Shown: positions 11,879-24,215 of the stretch, one piece after another
How the letters are laid out: each line of letters opens with the position of its first letter
Numbering within the stretch: position 1 is the first letter of the stretch
Origin: Parasponia andersonii
Taxonomy: Eukaryota > Streptophyta > Magnoliopsida > Rosales > Cannabaceae
Length of the DNA: 64,000 nt
NCBI GenBank assembly: GCA_002914805.1
Contig: JXTB01000030.1
Coordinates: forward strand, 997,032-1,061,031
Direction: 5' to 3'
Position numbers and translations under genes: made by a program
Notes under the pieces: model-generated
Databases searched by the model: none
The model's input: the letters and a program-made list of their open reading frames with translations, nothing else
What the model was told of the DNA's origin: nothing

Positions 11879-14332
11879 CTACAAAGATTCTGCATTCCAA
11901 ATATCAGAATCTAAACGCTCTATTCTCTCTCCAGCACCAAAAGCATGCACTTGATTGCGAATCTGAACCCAACTACAACCAGGGCTCTTCTTCACTCCCC
12001 TTGACTTCATCAATTCCCTCACCAAGTTCGCCTCATTCCATCTCCCAGCTTCTGCATACATGTTTGAAAGAAGTACATAATACCCAGAATGCTGAGGCTT
12101 TAATCTGAACAGATTCTCAGCTGCCCAAGTCCCTAGCTCGACATTTCCATGGATTCTACATGCCCCAAGCAAAGCACCCCAGACATTGGCATCTGGGACA
12201 AAGGGCAGTCCTCTAATGAGCTCTGATGCTTCTTCCATAAGGCCAGCTCGGCCGAGTAGATCAACCATACATGCATAGTGCGTTTGTGTTCGCTCAATGT
12301 TTTGATCCTGCATTTCTTTGAAATATTTCTTCCCTTCTTCAACCAGCCCTCTATGACTACAAGCTGACAAAACCGCAATAAATGATACTGAATCAGGTTC
12401 CACGCCATCTTTCCTCATCGCTTCAAAGAGACTGAATGCAATGTCTAGCTCCCCTAGCATTCCGTATCCCAAAATCATGGTGTTCCATGAGGTTACATCC
12501 TTGTCTGGAATCTGTTCAAAGACCTTTCTAGCAAGATCGATTCGTCCACAATTGGTGTAGAAGTCCAGGAGTGAGTTTGAAACAAAAAGATGAGTGTGGA
12601 CAAGATTTCTTACTAAGGATCCATGGACTTCTTTGCCGTGTCTGATTGCACCAAGTTTTTCACAAGCTGATATCACACCCACGAAGGAAACAGTGTCATG
12701 TGCCATTCCTGCTAGCTTCATTTCTGAAAACAACCTAAGAGATTCTGAGCAATCAGTAGTTTTAGAATAGCCCACCATCAGTGTGTTATAAGATACTTCA
12801 TCTCGTAAAGAGATATAAAAGACATTTCGAGCAAGAGATAGGCGACCGCATTTTGTATACATATCTGTCAGAGCGTTGGACACAAACAAATCAAATGTTG
12901 ATCCCATGCGAATTGACCTCGCGTGAATTTCTTTTCCAGGACGAAGAAAACCCAACCGGGAACAAGCTGGAAGAACGTTTGTTAAGGTTACAGAGTTGGG
13001 AGTTTCACCATGAGCTTGCATTTGTCTAACAAGTTCTATGGCTGCAAACTCAAGCTTGTTTTGAGCAAAGTTAGCGATCATGGCATTCCAAGAAACAATG
13101 TTCTTTTCCACCATATGATGGAACACATTGGAAGCCGCCGTTGAACAGCCTGATTTTGCGTACATATCAATTAACGAGTTGGAAATGAAGACTTCAGATT
13201 CAATGCTCATTCTTACACTGAATCCATGAATTTCCTTTGCTGCTTTGAAGAATCCTAGTTCAACTAAAACTGGAAGCACGCTGGAAATTGTGATAGAGTT
13301 TGGGTTAACCCCTGTGTCAAGCATTGACCTAAATACATCTAAGGCTTCAGAGTCACGCCCAATATAAGTGAGACTAGTAATAGCTGAATTCCAAGAGACC
13401 TCATTTCTGTCAATTATTTCGTCAAAAACCTGCTTGGAGGCCTTCACATTACGACATTTCCCATAGACATCAACTAAGGCATTGCCAATAGTCACATGAA
13501 GATCCAAACCAACCTTCACAACATAGCAATGAATCTGACTCGCCATCTGCTCATCTTCAAGATCAACACAAACAGGCAGCACAGAGATAACACTCACAGA
13601 ATTCGGCTTAAACCCAGAAGTCGAATTCATTTCCCGATAAGATTCAAGCGCTTCTATATTCCACCGGTTAACCGAAAACACTCCTATCACCGAATTCCAC
13701 GTCACAACATCTCTCTCAGGCATTTCGTCGAACACCTTCCGTGCAGCACTCAAGTGCCCGCAGCTTCCATAAAACGACAACAGAGTGTTCCCAACAAAGA
13801 CATCATAATCAAATCCCAACTTAACAACACTCCCATGAACCTCCACACCCTTCCTAAACTCCGAAAAGTCCGAACACAACTTAAGGACCATTGGGAAACT
13901 ATGATCATCCAAAACGACACCGTTTCGAACCATCCGATTGTAAGTCCAAAACCCATCACGAACCCCAGCAGTGGCACAAGCCCGAATGAGGGTGTTCCAG
14001 AGGAATGCCGTGCGGCAGTGCCCGACGGTTGCTTCGAAGAGAAAGCGACACGTCGTATGGGCTCCAAAGGCGGCGTAGCGGAGAATGAGGGCGGCGCAGA
14101 GGGAGACGCTTCGAGGGAGGAAGCCATTGAGGAGGGCCAAGGCGTGGGCTTGCTTGGCTTGGCGAAGGGATCGGGCGGTGGAGGCGAGCGGGAGGAGGTC
14201 CGAGTGAGGCTGAGCCGGTGAGAATGTGGGGAGCGAGAGGCTTCGGACGTGGGTTTTGGGTTGAATTAGTTTGAAGCTGCGTGAGAGTAGAGAGAGAGGA
14301 GAGAGTGTGTGGTGGGCATGGTGGCATAACAT
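11879..14332 (-). CDS. PPR protein, PLS class with E domain
   Basis: One uninterrupted reading frame of 817 residues, intronless as is normal for this family. Residues 1 to about 40 are rich in serine, histidine and leucine with few acids, which suits a mitochondrial or plastid transit peptide. From about residue 90 to 690 there are PPR repeats in the P-L-S pattern, recognisable by repeated phrases such as NTLLSFYGSCG, NSLIDMYAKSG and DVVTWNSVI. An E/E+ region follows at about 690-800 (VWGALLGACRIHGNVELG, then SPGCSWVQI). No DYW deaminase domain follows; the protein stops about 25 residues after the E+ motif. Such proteins bind single organellar transcripts and direct C-to-U editing or processing, borrowing a deaminase from a partner. 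Target RNA and organelle cannot be read here. The ATG at 14332 is the first in frame. Confidence 0.93.
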   Translation of the reverse strand: MLCHHAHHTLSPLSLLSRSFKLIQPKTHVRSLSLPTFSPAQPHSDLLPLASTARSLRQAKQAHALALLNGFLPRSVSLCAALILRYAAFGAHTTCRFLFEATVGHCRTAFLWNTLIRACATAGVRDGFWTYNRMVRNGVVLDDHSFPMVLKLCSDFSEFRKGVEVHGSVVKLGFDYDVFVGNTLLSFYGSCGHLSAARKVFDEMPERDVVTWNSVIGVFSVNRWNIEALESYREMNSTSGFKPNSVSVISVLPVCVDLEDEQMASQIHCYVVKVGLDLHVTIGNALVDVYGKCRNVKASKQVFDEIIDRNEVSWNSAITSLTYIGRDSEALDVFRSMLDTGVNPNSITISSVLPVLVELGFFKAAKEIHGFSVRMSIESEVFISNSLIDMYAKSGCSTAASNVFHHMVEKNIVSWNAMIANFAQNKLEFAAIELVRQMQAHGETPNSVTLTNVLPACSRLGFLRPGKEIHARSIRMGSTFDLFVSNALTDMYTKCGRLSLARNVFYISLRDEVSYNTLMVGYSKTTDCSESLRLFSEMKLAGMAHDTVSFVGVISACEKLGAIRHGKEVHGSLVRNLVHTHLFVSNSLLDFYTNCGRIDLARKVFEQIPDKDVTSWNTMILGYGMLGELDIAFSLFEAMRKDGVEPDSVSFIAVLSACSHRGLVEEGKKYFKEMQDQNIERTQTHYACMVDLLGRAGLMEEASELIRGLPFVPDANVWGALLGACRIHGNVELGTWAAENLFRLKPQHSGYYVLLSNMYAEAGRWNEANLVRELMKSRGVKKSPGCSWVQIRNQVHAFGAGERIERLDSDIWNAESL

Positions 14333-16743
14333 AGAGAGATGCAGAAGTTAGGAAGTGTTCGTTATCAGAATGGTTCTTCTCCTTGCTTCCTAGTTGGACT
14401 GCAGCCAACTGGTCCTATAAACCTACAAGTGTGCGTTCCGCTTTTCTTGTTGCCCCACACTTCCACTTCCAAGATATGTCTTTTAGCAACTTCTATATAA
14501 AAATAAATTTATTTAATAAAAAAAAAAGGCGGGGGCCATATTTGCACCAGGACACTTTTTTTTTTGTGCGGGTTAATTATTATTTTTTAAAGATCAAAAA
14601 TAAATTTGTATAAAATGACATAAATTGAAACAAATAATATTAAATAACTAAAATATTCGTTCTTAATTAGATTTTTTTTCTCCACACACCTCCTTTAATA
14701 CAATTAATAAAACATATCATCTAAAATAATCTTCAATAATCAAGATACTTTTAGTTAAATTAAATTTTTATAGCAATGGATTAGCATATATAAACTCAAA
14801 ATTCTAATGATACTTCTCTGAAAACCGTAAAAGATAATTCAAAACTTATAATTATCTTTTCCTAATTCTCAATAACTTTTAAAATAATTCTAGAATCTTC
14901 CTTCTCAAAAACTCTAAAAAAAAAAAAAAAGATTCCACGTCTCTAGATAATGATTCAACACCTTTAATTATTTCTAGATTTCAAGAATCTTAAAAAATAT
15001 TCAAAAACTCTAATTCTCTCTCTAATACTCAAGAACTCTAAAAACAATTATCAAAATATGGTGATCATCGGGAAGATCAAAGCAAAAAGTTGAAGAAAAA
15101 GAAAACAAATAATGTGGGATTTTCAAAAGGGATAGACAAAGAAGTATCATTTAATTTTTTTATTGATGACTAATTTTGGAATAAAAAATTTTTGAAAGGG
15201 GTGTGCTAAAAAAATGTCTAAATTTTAAATTTTAAAGTCCTTAAAAAAGGGTCGGGGAAAAAATTTAAAAAAAAAAGTGGCATACAATTAAATAGAGAGA
15301 TCTAGTCTCTATTGCCACTTTTTTTTTTCAAAATTTTTTACCACTTATTTATCCTTAAGTAAAAAACTACGACATACAATTAAATACCTTTTTGATTAAC
15401 TTTTGAAATTCACTCATAATAATCACACCCCATCATATTACAATTAGAAACCCAAAACTTTCTCCTTAAGAATTCTATCTCATTTTCTCTTTTTGTTCAT
15501 CAGTGGAACATATAATAATAGATCTTAATTCTTGGAAAGAAAACTTGCAAGATCAAATTTAAGCTTTACACTTTAAGATAGAGTAAGGCAAGGTGTTTAG
15601 ACTAAAGCATGAATTAAAGGGTCTAGAAGGTTAGAGATATATAAGCAAATGTGATAAAAAATCAGATCTTGATGAACTAACATAGTATGTAGATTGCAAT
15701 ATATATCCCGGAGAAGCTGCATCCATATTAGTTTCTAAAGGATTGTTCACGGTTGTGGTTTTATGACACGGTAAGGATTTTAGTTCCTTTTTTTTCCTTA
15801 TTATTCAATTAAAGTACTTTAAGAGCATCATTAGTACGGACCCGATTGGCTCAACAACTAGAATCATACGTTGTCTCCTTTTTGGTGGCCTTATCCTTTT
15901 CTAGAGCTCAATATACATGGATGTTCTTATGCTTTGTTGCTTTGTGCCAATTTCATCAACAATTTGCATACATGAATATAAAACTAACTTTTTCATGCCC
16001 CCATGTATTTTTGAGTATCGGCCTTATTTGGTGTTCCTTATTATTGGATCTATATAATACTCATCAGAACATAAAATAAATTACCCCTTAATGACCTCTT
16101 GGTCCCTCTTGGTCTATAACTAAATAAATGCGTAAAAATGTCCACAATAGAATTCTTTTTGTTAAAAAATTATTAACGCCATAAAAAATTAGATGTGAGA
16201 GAAAAGGCATGCGATATGCAATTAAAAAAGGTAAAAAAAAAAAAAAGTCATCTTCTTTCCGATTTTTAACAAATTTCTAGGGTTTGAAAAGGCATCTTTT
16301 TTTATAATAAAAATAATTACTAAAAAAACGACTTTATTGGCAGTGATTGATAAATTTAGAGATATTTTTACTGTTTTTAGGTAATGGTAGAATTTTGGAT
16401 TATAACTTGTAAAATAATCATTTTTTAAATATGGTTAAAAAATGATTGAATTTTGAAAATTATATAAAAAAAAAATTATTGCTTTTTATATCTAGTATAA
16501 CAAAATATATTAATTTACGTTATAAAAAAATTAATTTATTTTTAAAAACATTAATGTATCAAAATAAAATTATAAAATGATCATTTATTAAATAAGTGTA
16601 TAAAATGAGCATGTTTTAAAATTGATCTTGAAAAAAAAAAAAACAAAACACATATTGTTTTTTTTTTTTTTTTTTGGTTTTAACATTTGTTTAGTTTGAA
16701 CAAAGGGTCACCACACGACAAATTCAAGACCCACTATTGCAAC
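14333..16743. other. AT-rich spacer
   Basis: No gene is supported. The sequence is mostly A/T runs, including several runs of ten or more A or T. An imperfect hairpin lies at 15267-15329. The 77-residue frame at 15846-16079 has no family features. Confidence 0.5.
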
Positions 16744-16752
16744 AAACCCTAA
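16744..16752 (+). promoter_or_regulatory. telo-box upstream of the MADS gene
   Basis: AAACCCTAA, the plant telo-box, stands about 150 bases before the MADS start codon. In other plant genes it often sits near the transcription start. No TATA box is evident. Its role here is inference. Confidence 0.4.
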
Positions 16753-16899
16753 TCGCTCACACAGACACTGTATGAACGTCTAAAACAGACGCACGCAGGC
16801 TCCCTCCATTCCTATTTCCCTCCCTCCCTAACTCACTCTTTGTTCTCCCGCACAGAAAAGCAAAATCCCTCAACTGCGAGCGAGCGTGCGTTTTCGGAG

Positions 16900-17421
16900 A
16901 TGGTGAAAAGAAGAATCGACATACAGAAGATAGAGAACAAGGAACACCGCCTGGTGTCCTTCTCAAAGCGGTGGAATGGTCTCTTCAAGAAGGCGCATGA
17001 GCTCTCTTCTCTCACCGGTGCTCAAATCGCCATTCTTGTCTTGTCCGAGTTCAGCCGCCCTTACTTTCACGCCTCTCCTCCCTCTTTCATCACTCAACTC
17101 CTCAACCCCGAATTCTCAGTCGGCGCCAGCACCTCCTCCTCTTCTTCTCCGGAGTTGGCGGTGGAGAGTTCGAGTTGGCTGAGGTATCTGCTGGATTTTG
17201 AAGTTGAGGGTTGCGAGGAGGTGGATGAGCTGGTGGCTGCGAAGGAGAAATTGGAGGAGATGAGAGAGAAGGCCGCCATGGCCTTGGACTTGAACTTCGC
17301 TAACTCTCTACTCTCTACTTCTGGCGATCTTGATGATGATGATTCACTGCCTTCTAACGTTGATGATTCTATGTTACATGATTGGATTGGTCTTTTCGAG
17401 GGCTGTATTTCTTCACTTTGA
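16900..17421 (+). CDS. Type I (M-alpha-like) MADS-box transcription factor
   Basis: Intronless frame of 173 residues. The MADS domain occupies residues 2-58: RRIDIQKIENKEHRLVSFSK, then GLFKKAHEL and GAQIAILVLSEF. There is no K domain, and the gene has no introns, both marks of type I MADS genes. Residues about 112-130 (glutamate/lysine-rich) may form a short coiled coil, and the tail is acidic (LDDDDSLP). Type I factors act in the nucleus, mainly in female gametophyte and endosperm. The start was chosen at 16900 because the MADS domain normally begins at residue 1-3; an in-frame ATG at 16840 would add 20 residues without a known motif. Tryptophan replaces the usual arginine in the SKRRxGLFKK segment (residue 25). 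The exact subclass is uncertain. Confidence 0.85.
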   Translation: MVKRRIDIQKIENKEHRLVSFSKRWNGLFKKAHELSSLTGAQIAILVLSEFSRPYFHASPPSFITQLLNPEFSVGASTSSSSSPELAVESSSWLRYLLDFEVEGCEEVDELVAAKEKLEEMREKAAMALDLNFANSLLSTSGDLDDDDSLPSNVDDSMLHDWIGLFEGCISSL

Positions 17422-18123
17422 CCCTCTTTTCTTTTGGGTTACAACTTACAATTCGATTAGCTAGGGTTTCGAGGGCTCTGTTTATTGACTTTGACTTTGA
17501 CCTTTCTTGGGCTACAATTCATTCCATCGGGGTTTCCACTTCCAGGTTTTCTAAGGAGCTTTAATTTTGTACACTTACTGATTTTGAGTTCTGAGGATGA
17601 CCTGTAGAAATTTTTTAATTTTGTCTAGGTAATTGATTGAAATTTTTTCCAGGAAAAAAAAAATACGTTCTATGTAACAATTTTGATTACGAAATTGAAA
17701 TTTAATTACTTTTATTTTAATTTTTCCGGTATGTTGTTTTACTCTTTTTTTCCAATGACTGTTGAGGATTTGAATGTATTTTGCTATTCTCGTCTCATAA
17801 AATATTGGTCCATATAATGAGGTGAGTCCTGTAAAGTGTAAACAGCTATAATATGTGTTATGCGCCATTCATTCGTTACTATATTTGTTATAGGACATAG
17901 TCTGTCACTTATTAAATTGAAAAGTAGTTCCATCCCAAAGTACTAATCCTAGATATCTCAAAAGAAAATGGAGAACAAATAATTGCCTATTGATCACACA
18001 GGTTACAATCCCAACTTTAAAGAAAAATAAATTCCCCCACACCCCCCCCCCCCAAAAAAAAATAAGAAATTGCAACTTGCTGTATGTCTATTTGCATTGT
18101 CAAGTGATATAAAGTTAGTGGTT
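17422..18123. other. Spacer between convergent MADS and REV7 genes
   Basis: It holds the 3' ends of both genes. No gene is visible. A run of about 14 C followed by A occurs near 18040-18061. Confidence 0.5.
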
Positions 18124-20763
18124 CTACTGACAAGGTTTAGGTTCAATCGGACTTGGATGTTCCAGGTACAACTGAACACACACAGGTTCACTGCTCATTG
18201 ACTTAATTGGAGTTATCAATGGAGGTTGCTCCCACTGCTTTGTGTCTATTGGGATCCATAACTCTGCATCTTTACATGTGCTCGCCTCAGGAAGGGATCG
18301 AAAATAAGCGGTTATCTCCCACCTGCAATCTACGCACACACCCCATTTCAACTCACTTATCCACAAAAGACCCAACATCTGAATAATGCTCGACCAAGTA
18401 AAAGACAAGATGATCGAAAAGTAAAAAGTTTGACAGAAAGCAGAAGCAAGGTAAATACAGAGTCTGGTGCTGAAGCATAAAAATGAATAAAAAATGCCAA
18501 ATTGTAGTTGGGGTTACCACAAGAATGAACTTTAGTTAGTGGTTCTGAGACCGAAAGCTTGATCAGAAATGACTTGAGAGAGAACTCCAAGTCAGCTTCT
18601 TCTACCTTTGAGCCATAAGACTGGTTCACCATTAGCTTGAACATAAATCTTTCCACAGGGTTGTTGTCAGTGTTGAAGAAGATTACTGCTACTCTTTCTA
18701 CCAAACCCTGGTTTGTAAAAAAGGATTCTGTTTTAGTGAAATTGCTTAGCAGGTTAACAGGACAACAATACCTGAGAAGTAAAAATAAGAAAAATAATTT
18801 AACATGAAGGCATCACTTCACTAAGCAAAATATGTACTTGTTCTTATAGAAACAGTAAGATCTAAAGCTAATAACCTGTGAAAATAGCAATGGCATCCCT
18901 TTTTATTCTTGCGCCATCTTTTCTAGTAAGTAAAACCATTAACAAGAAAATGTCGAGTCAATAACCCATTACACGAAGCATATGAAACAGAACCTTCAAC
19001 AAAAATACAGAGAAGATAATGAAAAAAGCACATGAAACCTAAGGTGCCAGCTACACAAAGTAATCAACTATCCAACAAAGAAGAATATATCAAATTTATA
19101 GGACCTGATTGACCAATAGTATTTTATTAGCGAGGCCCATTTGGTTTTTCAAAGTAATCAACTATCCAACAAAAAGGTGAGTGATCTTTTCATACACAAG
19201 AGAAACACAAATGGCCCTTATATATGGTTTTTCAGTGAGCGTAGTTTATAAACGGGATAATGATGGTTATATTTCATTGACAAAGGCAGATTCACTCAAA
19301 GGTTACCATTGACTGAAAAGGCTAAATTTGCTATTCCTCCAAACCCAACTTCACATAATTTGTTTTTCTCTTTCATAATAAATTTACATCTTCAAAACAG
19401 GGCGCACTACATGTTACCAGCATTCTGCACTCCCTGGAGGTTTAGTATTTTATTTGTAGCAAGGCTTCTTCAATGAGCTATTGAACACTTGAAATTGATC
19501 ATCTAGTCGAATTTGATAGGAAAAATCTTATCTTAGCCAAGAGAGCCAATTGGCAAATTGTAACTAACGTGTTATAATATTTTCTTGAGCATGCTGTAAT
19601 CTTTAGTTTGATTTTCCCATTCCCGACATTCAGGTATATAGGGCCGATGCCACTGAAAGAATACTTCAAATTTTGCTTCCATTAAATAAAATCATTGCCT
19701 CTAGCAATACAAACAAATTACCGATTTACTCATCTTTTGGTGATCCTCTATAACTTTAAGCACAATTGCTAAGATATTGTACATTCAGAGCAAGAAAACC
19801 TTAACATGAGCAACCTGATAGACTTGTATATGGTGTGAAAAGGTATGGCACGGTACAAACGAAATGCTTTTATCTACCATCTGTTGAAAGAAGTGATTCA
19901 AGTGTATGTACATGCAGATGAGAAACACACTCATCATAGGAAATCCAATCGTGGCGAGATGTAGGTTAAGAGTGAAAAAATGAGTTATCTAGGAATTGGG
20001 TTTATTGAAGAGACGTAAAGTGCCAAATGACCGAGAATACAAGGCAACAGAAGCACTCGTGGCTGCTTTATGGTCTACAATTGATTTGACTATAGCTTGT
20101 TTTCCTAGTGTGCCAAATTAGTGGTATACTGGTTAAGGTTCAAATAACAATAAACTTCATAATTTAAGTTCAACTTCATAGCATCTATAACCATGGATGG
20201 TAAGGGCAGAAAATAATAATTAAATAAAGCAAAATAAAAAACAACAGACCGACCTTTTCGATAAAAGGAAGAAGTCCCCTAACAGCAGTGTGGATATAAT
20301 CTCTAAGCTGAGGGTGGCGAGCCCCGTGAACTACCAAATTCATATACCTCCTCCTTTCAAAAGCACCTTCAACCAAAACCCAATAACACTTTTCCAATTA
20401 AAAAAAGCAATATAATCTCAAACTTAACCCATTTCGACCCAACATTCAGTTTTGTCCATAGTACTCGGTTAAAGAAAAGAGGATGAAATATTTTCTTGGT
20501 AACCAAACATACAAAAAGGGTGTATGTGAATATAATTCAAACCTGAAGGATAAACTCCTTTGAGGAAAACAATTGAAGTGATTGCTACCTCTAAAAATTC
20601 CACCAGAATCCGAGCTGTCCCACCTGCGCTTTCAAATTAAGACTGAATTAAATTAGATTCTGTTAGGCAAGAAAATGGAACTACCCAATTCAAAAAAATG
20701 GAAGTAGAAAATGGGTTAAGAAAACGAACCTTGGGGAGATTGGTTATGTTTGGCGCGGTCCAT
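18124..20763 (-). CDS. REV7: REV7/MAD2B, HORMA-domain subunit of DNA polymerase zeta
   Basis: Five exons on the minus strand: 20763-20730, 20623-20543, 20366-20254, 18707-18518 and 18329-18124. Together they give 624 bases, 207 residues plus stop, close to the 200-215 residues of REV7 proteins. Every junction is GT-AG and in frame. The HORMA domain fills almost the whole protein: RILVEFLEVAITSIVFLKGVYPSG, split here between exons 2 and 3, then HPQLRDYIHTAVRGLLPFIE, VERVAVIFFNTDNNPVERF, FLIKLSV, and a C-terminal safety-belt part with LITPIKSMSSEPVCVQLYLE. Human MAD2L2 shows the same order. REV7 binds REV3 in translesion DNA synthesis and acts in the nucleus; links to cell-cycle control are known in animals. 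Intron 3 is large (1546 bases). The start codon lies about 120 bases from a Mutator-like element. Confidence 0.95.
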
Positions 20764-21515
20764 ACCCTTTAGCCACTACGCTCGAGAATAGAGCTTCAGT
20801 TTTGCCGAGCGCGGCATTTTAGATTGTGCTTGCTGAGCATACATAGAGAGGAGTACTCCGGAAGAAACCCCAAATTATACGCAGGGAAAATTGATTTTAC
20901 GTTATTAAAAGTCATTTAAAAATTATTATATAAAAATACAAAAATGAAATTAGAGTAAGAAGTCCGTTAAAAATAGAGGGTAAAAAGGTTAAAATACCCA
21001 GAAATTCATTGTCTCATATCTTGTCTTTTTTTTGTTCCGACTAGTTTTTGTCCATAATCTACCATTGACGATTATAAATTGCTAAAATCTTGACAAATTC
21101 TCGCGGAGAAGTTTGAGCATCAAAATAAACTTGGTAAGTATTTTTCTATTGATTATAGGGTTCTTATTACACTTTTTTCTAATTTTTTTTTTGTACGTAA
21201 ATCGATTGGGTGAGTGTTATTCGAATTTGGGGCTTTTGCATTTTGAGGGTTGTAACTGATATTGTGAAGGATTTTCTATTTTTATAGTTGACGAAAGATA
21301 TTATGTTTTTGGGTTTGGAATCTATGTGCGTGGAGTCTGTTTTGTTGTCTTTTTGAGGGACTATTATTTCTTTTTTTACTGTTATGAGGGTCAACATTTA
21401 CTTTGATGAGGGTGGGTTCATGGCAATCTGGTTTACTATTAGCCAGTGAGTTTATTTTATTACTTAATTTATTATTTAGTGGGTGTTTAGTAGTTAACAA
21501 TAATTACTTTTAAAT

Positions 21516-24215
21516 TTGACAGACAAGTCTTCTACATTATTCATAATCAAACTACATTATGGTGGAGATTTCTTCGTATCTTATAGGAACAAAAGGTACG
21601 AGGGAGGAAGTGTTGCACTATTTGATAATTGTGACATGGCTTACTTTAGAAAATTCAGTTCAGAAAATATGGCTTTGCATTTGAATTACACGATATCATT
21701 TGGGTTTTTGTGGAAGCCAAAGGATAAGACATTAAAATATAGAAAAATGTTAGTAAGTGATAAGGAAGTTTATGGGAATGATGGAAGAATTAGTGAGGCG
21801 TAAGTATAGGGAGGTAGAAGTATTCTTGGTGATGCCTAAGAAGGTAATGAGATTGGAATAGAGGGAAGACAATAATGAACATCATCCAGGACTTGAACTC
21901 TTAAAGAGATGCATTATTGAAGAACTAGCTGAGGATGTAGACATTCAAGGGTTGAAAGTGGTTACATCACAATCCCAAAGTCGGCACTCATATACTGACC
22001 TTGGACCTGAAATAGAAATTGATACACAGGAAGATAATACTACACGAACAGATGAGCATAGACAAGAACCCCATAGATCTTCCCCATAACCACCAACTAA
22101 GACAAGACAACAATCCACCCCATAACTAGCAAAATGAAACGAAACATATTCCACCATAACTACCAAATTACTCAAGACCACAATCCTTCCCATAACCAGC
22201 AACTGAACCAAATAATATTCCACCATAACCACCAAATGCTCCTACCAATTCTGATCTATACACACTAAGCCTACCTCATTTCCCAGACACCACACAACAA
22301 TGCCAATATGAGGGAGTATTCGAGGATGTATATGACTATGATCCTATTGTTGAGGATTTATTAGCAGGTGGAAGAAAAAACTACACTCAGAATGACCCTG
22401 TAGAGTATGAAGCTCCAATGAATGAACTGTAGAGAATGAAGATCTAGTGAATGAACCTGTAGAAAATGAAGACAATCAAAACCAAAAGGCTGAAAATGTA
22501 ACTAGAGAATAAGAGTTTGATTTTATTCAGAAGGAATATACTCAGTATGATGAGGGGGAAAGGAGTTTGGATCATCAGCCTAATCCAATTAGTTAGTAGG
22601 GATTAGTTACTCAGTTATATGAAGAAAATAATGTTGGTAGTAAAGGTAGGATTGAAGCTAACCATGATCTATAAAGCTTGAGTGAAAGTGATGGTCGTAA
22701 TGATACAATCAGGAAGAGTAAGCAGTTCAACGCCAATACTAGATATGAGAATTTTAAATTCACTTTGAGAATGGAGTTTGCATCAATAGACCTCATTAGA
22801 ATAGCTACCAAGGAGTACTTTATTTTTGTAGACAAAGAGTACATATATGAACAGAACACCTCAGAAAAGATAAAGTTAAATGCAAAGCAAAACAATGTTA
22901 TTGGGTTTTGTATACGCATATCAATAGGGTTGACAATAAGATATTTAGAGCGAATACTTTAAAGGATGAGCATGATTGTGGGCTAGTTTTCAATAGCAAA
23001 AACATGGACAACACATGGTTGGTCAAGTACTTCCTTGAGCAGCTCAAAGTTAACCCTACTATGTCTTATAAGACTTTCCATGAGATAACTGCAGCTACCA
23101 AATTCTTAAAGGTCTCACCTTGGTAATTTTATAGGGCTAAGGGCAAAGTAATTACTATGGTATAGGGGTCTGTTATGGAGCAGGATACTGTTCTAGAGGA
23201 TTACTACAAATAGATCTTGGCTATAAACCTTGTAGTACCACCCTTTTGAAGACAAAGTTGGTTAATGACAAAAGGTTATTCGAGAGGGTCCATATATATT
23301 TGAAGACATGCAAGGAAGGGTTCAAGCTCAGATGCAGGCCCTTAATTGGCTTAGATCGTTGTTTTTTTGAAAGGATATTGCAAATAGATATTGTTGACTG
23401 CAGTGAGCATTAATGGAGATAATTCTATATTCCATATTGCATATGTAATAGTGGAGAAGGAGAACACAAAGACATGGAAGTGATTTCTCTAATTATTAAG
23501 AGAAGATTTGGAGATAGATAATCTGAAAAGATATACAATAATAAGTGACAGATAGAAAGGACTAGAAACAGCTCTGGAGACCTATTTTAGAAGTGCTGAA
23601 ATTAGATTTTGTATTAGGTATTTACATGCTAACTTTAAGAAAGAATATCCAGGTGGACAGCTGTCAGGGCAACAACAAATGAAGAATGGATAAGGAGAAT
23701 AAATAAGTTAAAGGTAGTTGATGAGAGGACTCATGCATAGGTCATTACAAAGAAACTTAGTGAATGGACAAGGTCAGCTTTTTTTGAGGGAGTGAAATAT
23801 GATATTTCGTTAAATAAGATATTTGAGAGTTTTAATTCAGCTATCTTAGATGTTAGGTATAAAGCCATTGTGGCTTTGTTAGAGAACATCAAATTCTGGT
23901 TGATGTGTAGATTTTGCTAAAAAAAAAAAGAAGAAGAAAGTGTGGAGAAATGAAATAAATTTGTTGGGAAAAGAATTCTGAAGGTTATTGAAGAAAACAA
24001 AGCAATCAGGAAGTGTTGTATAACAACTAGAGTAGCTAGGAAGTTCCAGGCTACCTATAAAAATAATAAGATTTTTGTGGTTAACTTAGATACCAAAATG
24101 TGCACCTGTAGGAGGTTCCAGCTGATAGAAATCCCTTGTGGCCATGTAATTACAAGCATTTGGAGCATGGGGCTGGACATTATGAATTACATCCATGACT
24201 ACTACAAGAAATAAC
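21516..24215 (+). pseudogene. MULE transposase pseudogene (MuDR-like)
   Basis: Domains appear in the correct order across broken frames. The PB1-like N-terminus is at 21516-21740 (IKLHYGGDFF, RYEGGSVALFDNCDM). The DBD/plant-MuDR segment is at 22730-22960 (FTLRMEFASIDLIRIATKEY). The transposase core starts at about 23300 (RPLIGLDRCF, the first catalytic aspartate region, then NSIFHIAYVIVEKENTKTWK) and continues to about 23660 (AEIRFCIRYLHANFKKEYPG). A SWIM zinc finger lies at about 24095-24170 (CTCRRFQLIEIPCGH). Intact copies cut and paste DNA. Stops such as TAG/TGA inside the core and several frameshifts show that it is dead. Confidence 0.88.

Noticed and set aside
13496..14221. 241-residue open frame on the plus strand
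   Set aside because: It lies entirely antisense to the intact PPR gene and has no recognisable domain.
16840..16899. Upstream in-frame ATG for the MADS gene
   Set aside because: It would add 20 residues before a domain that normally begins at the N-terminus; the later ATG was preferred.
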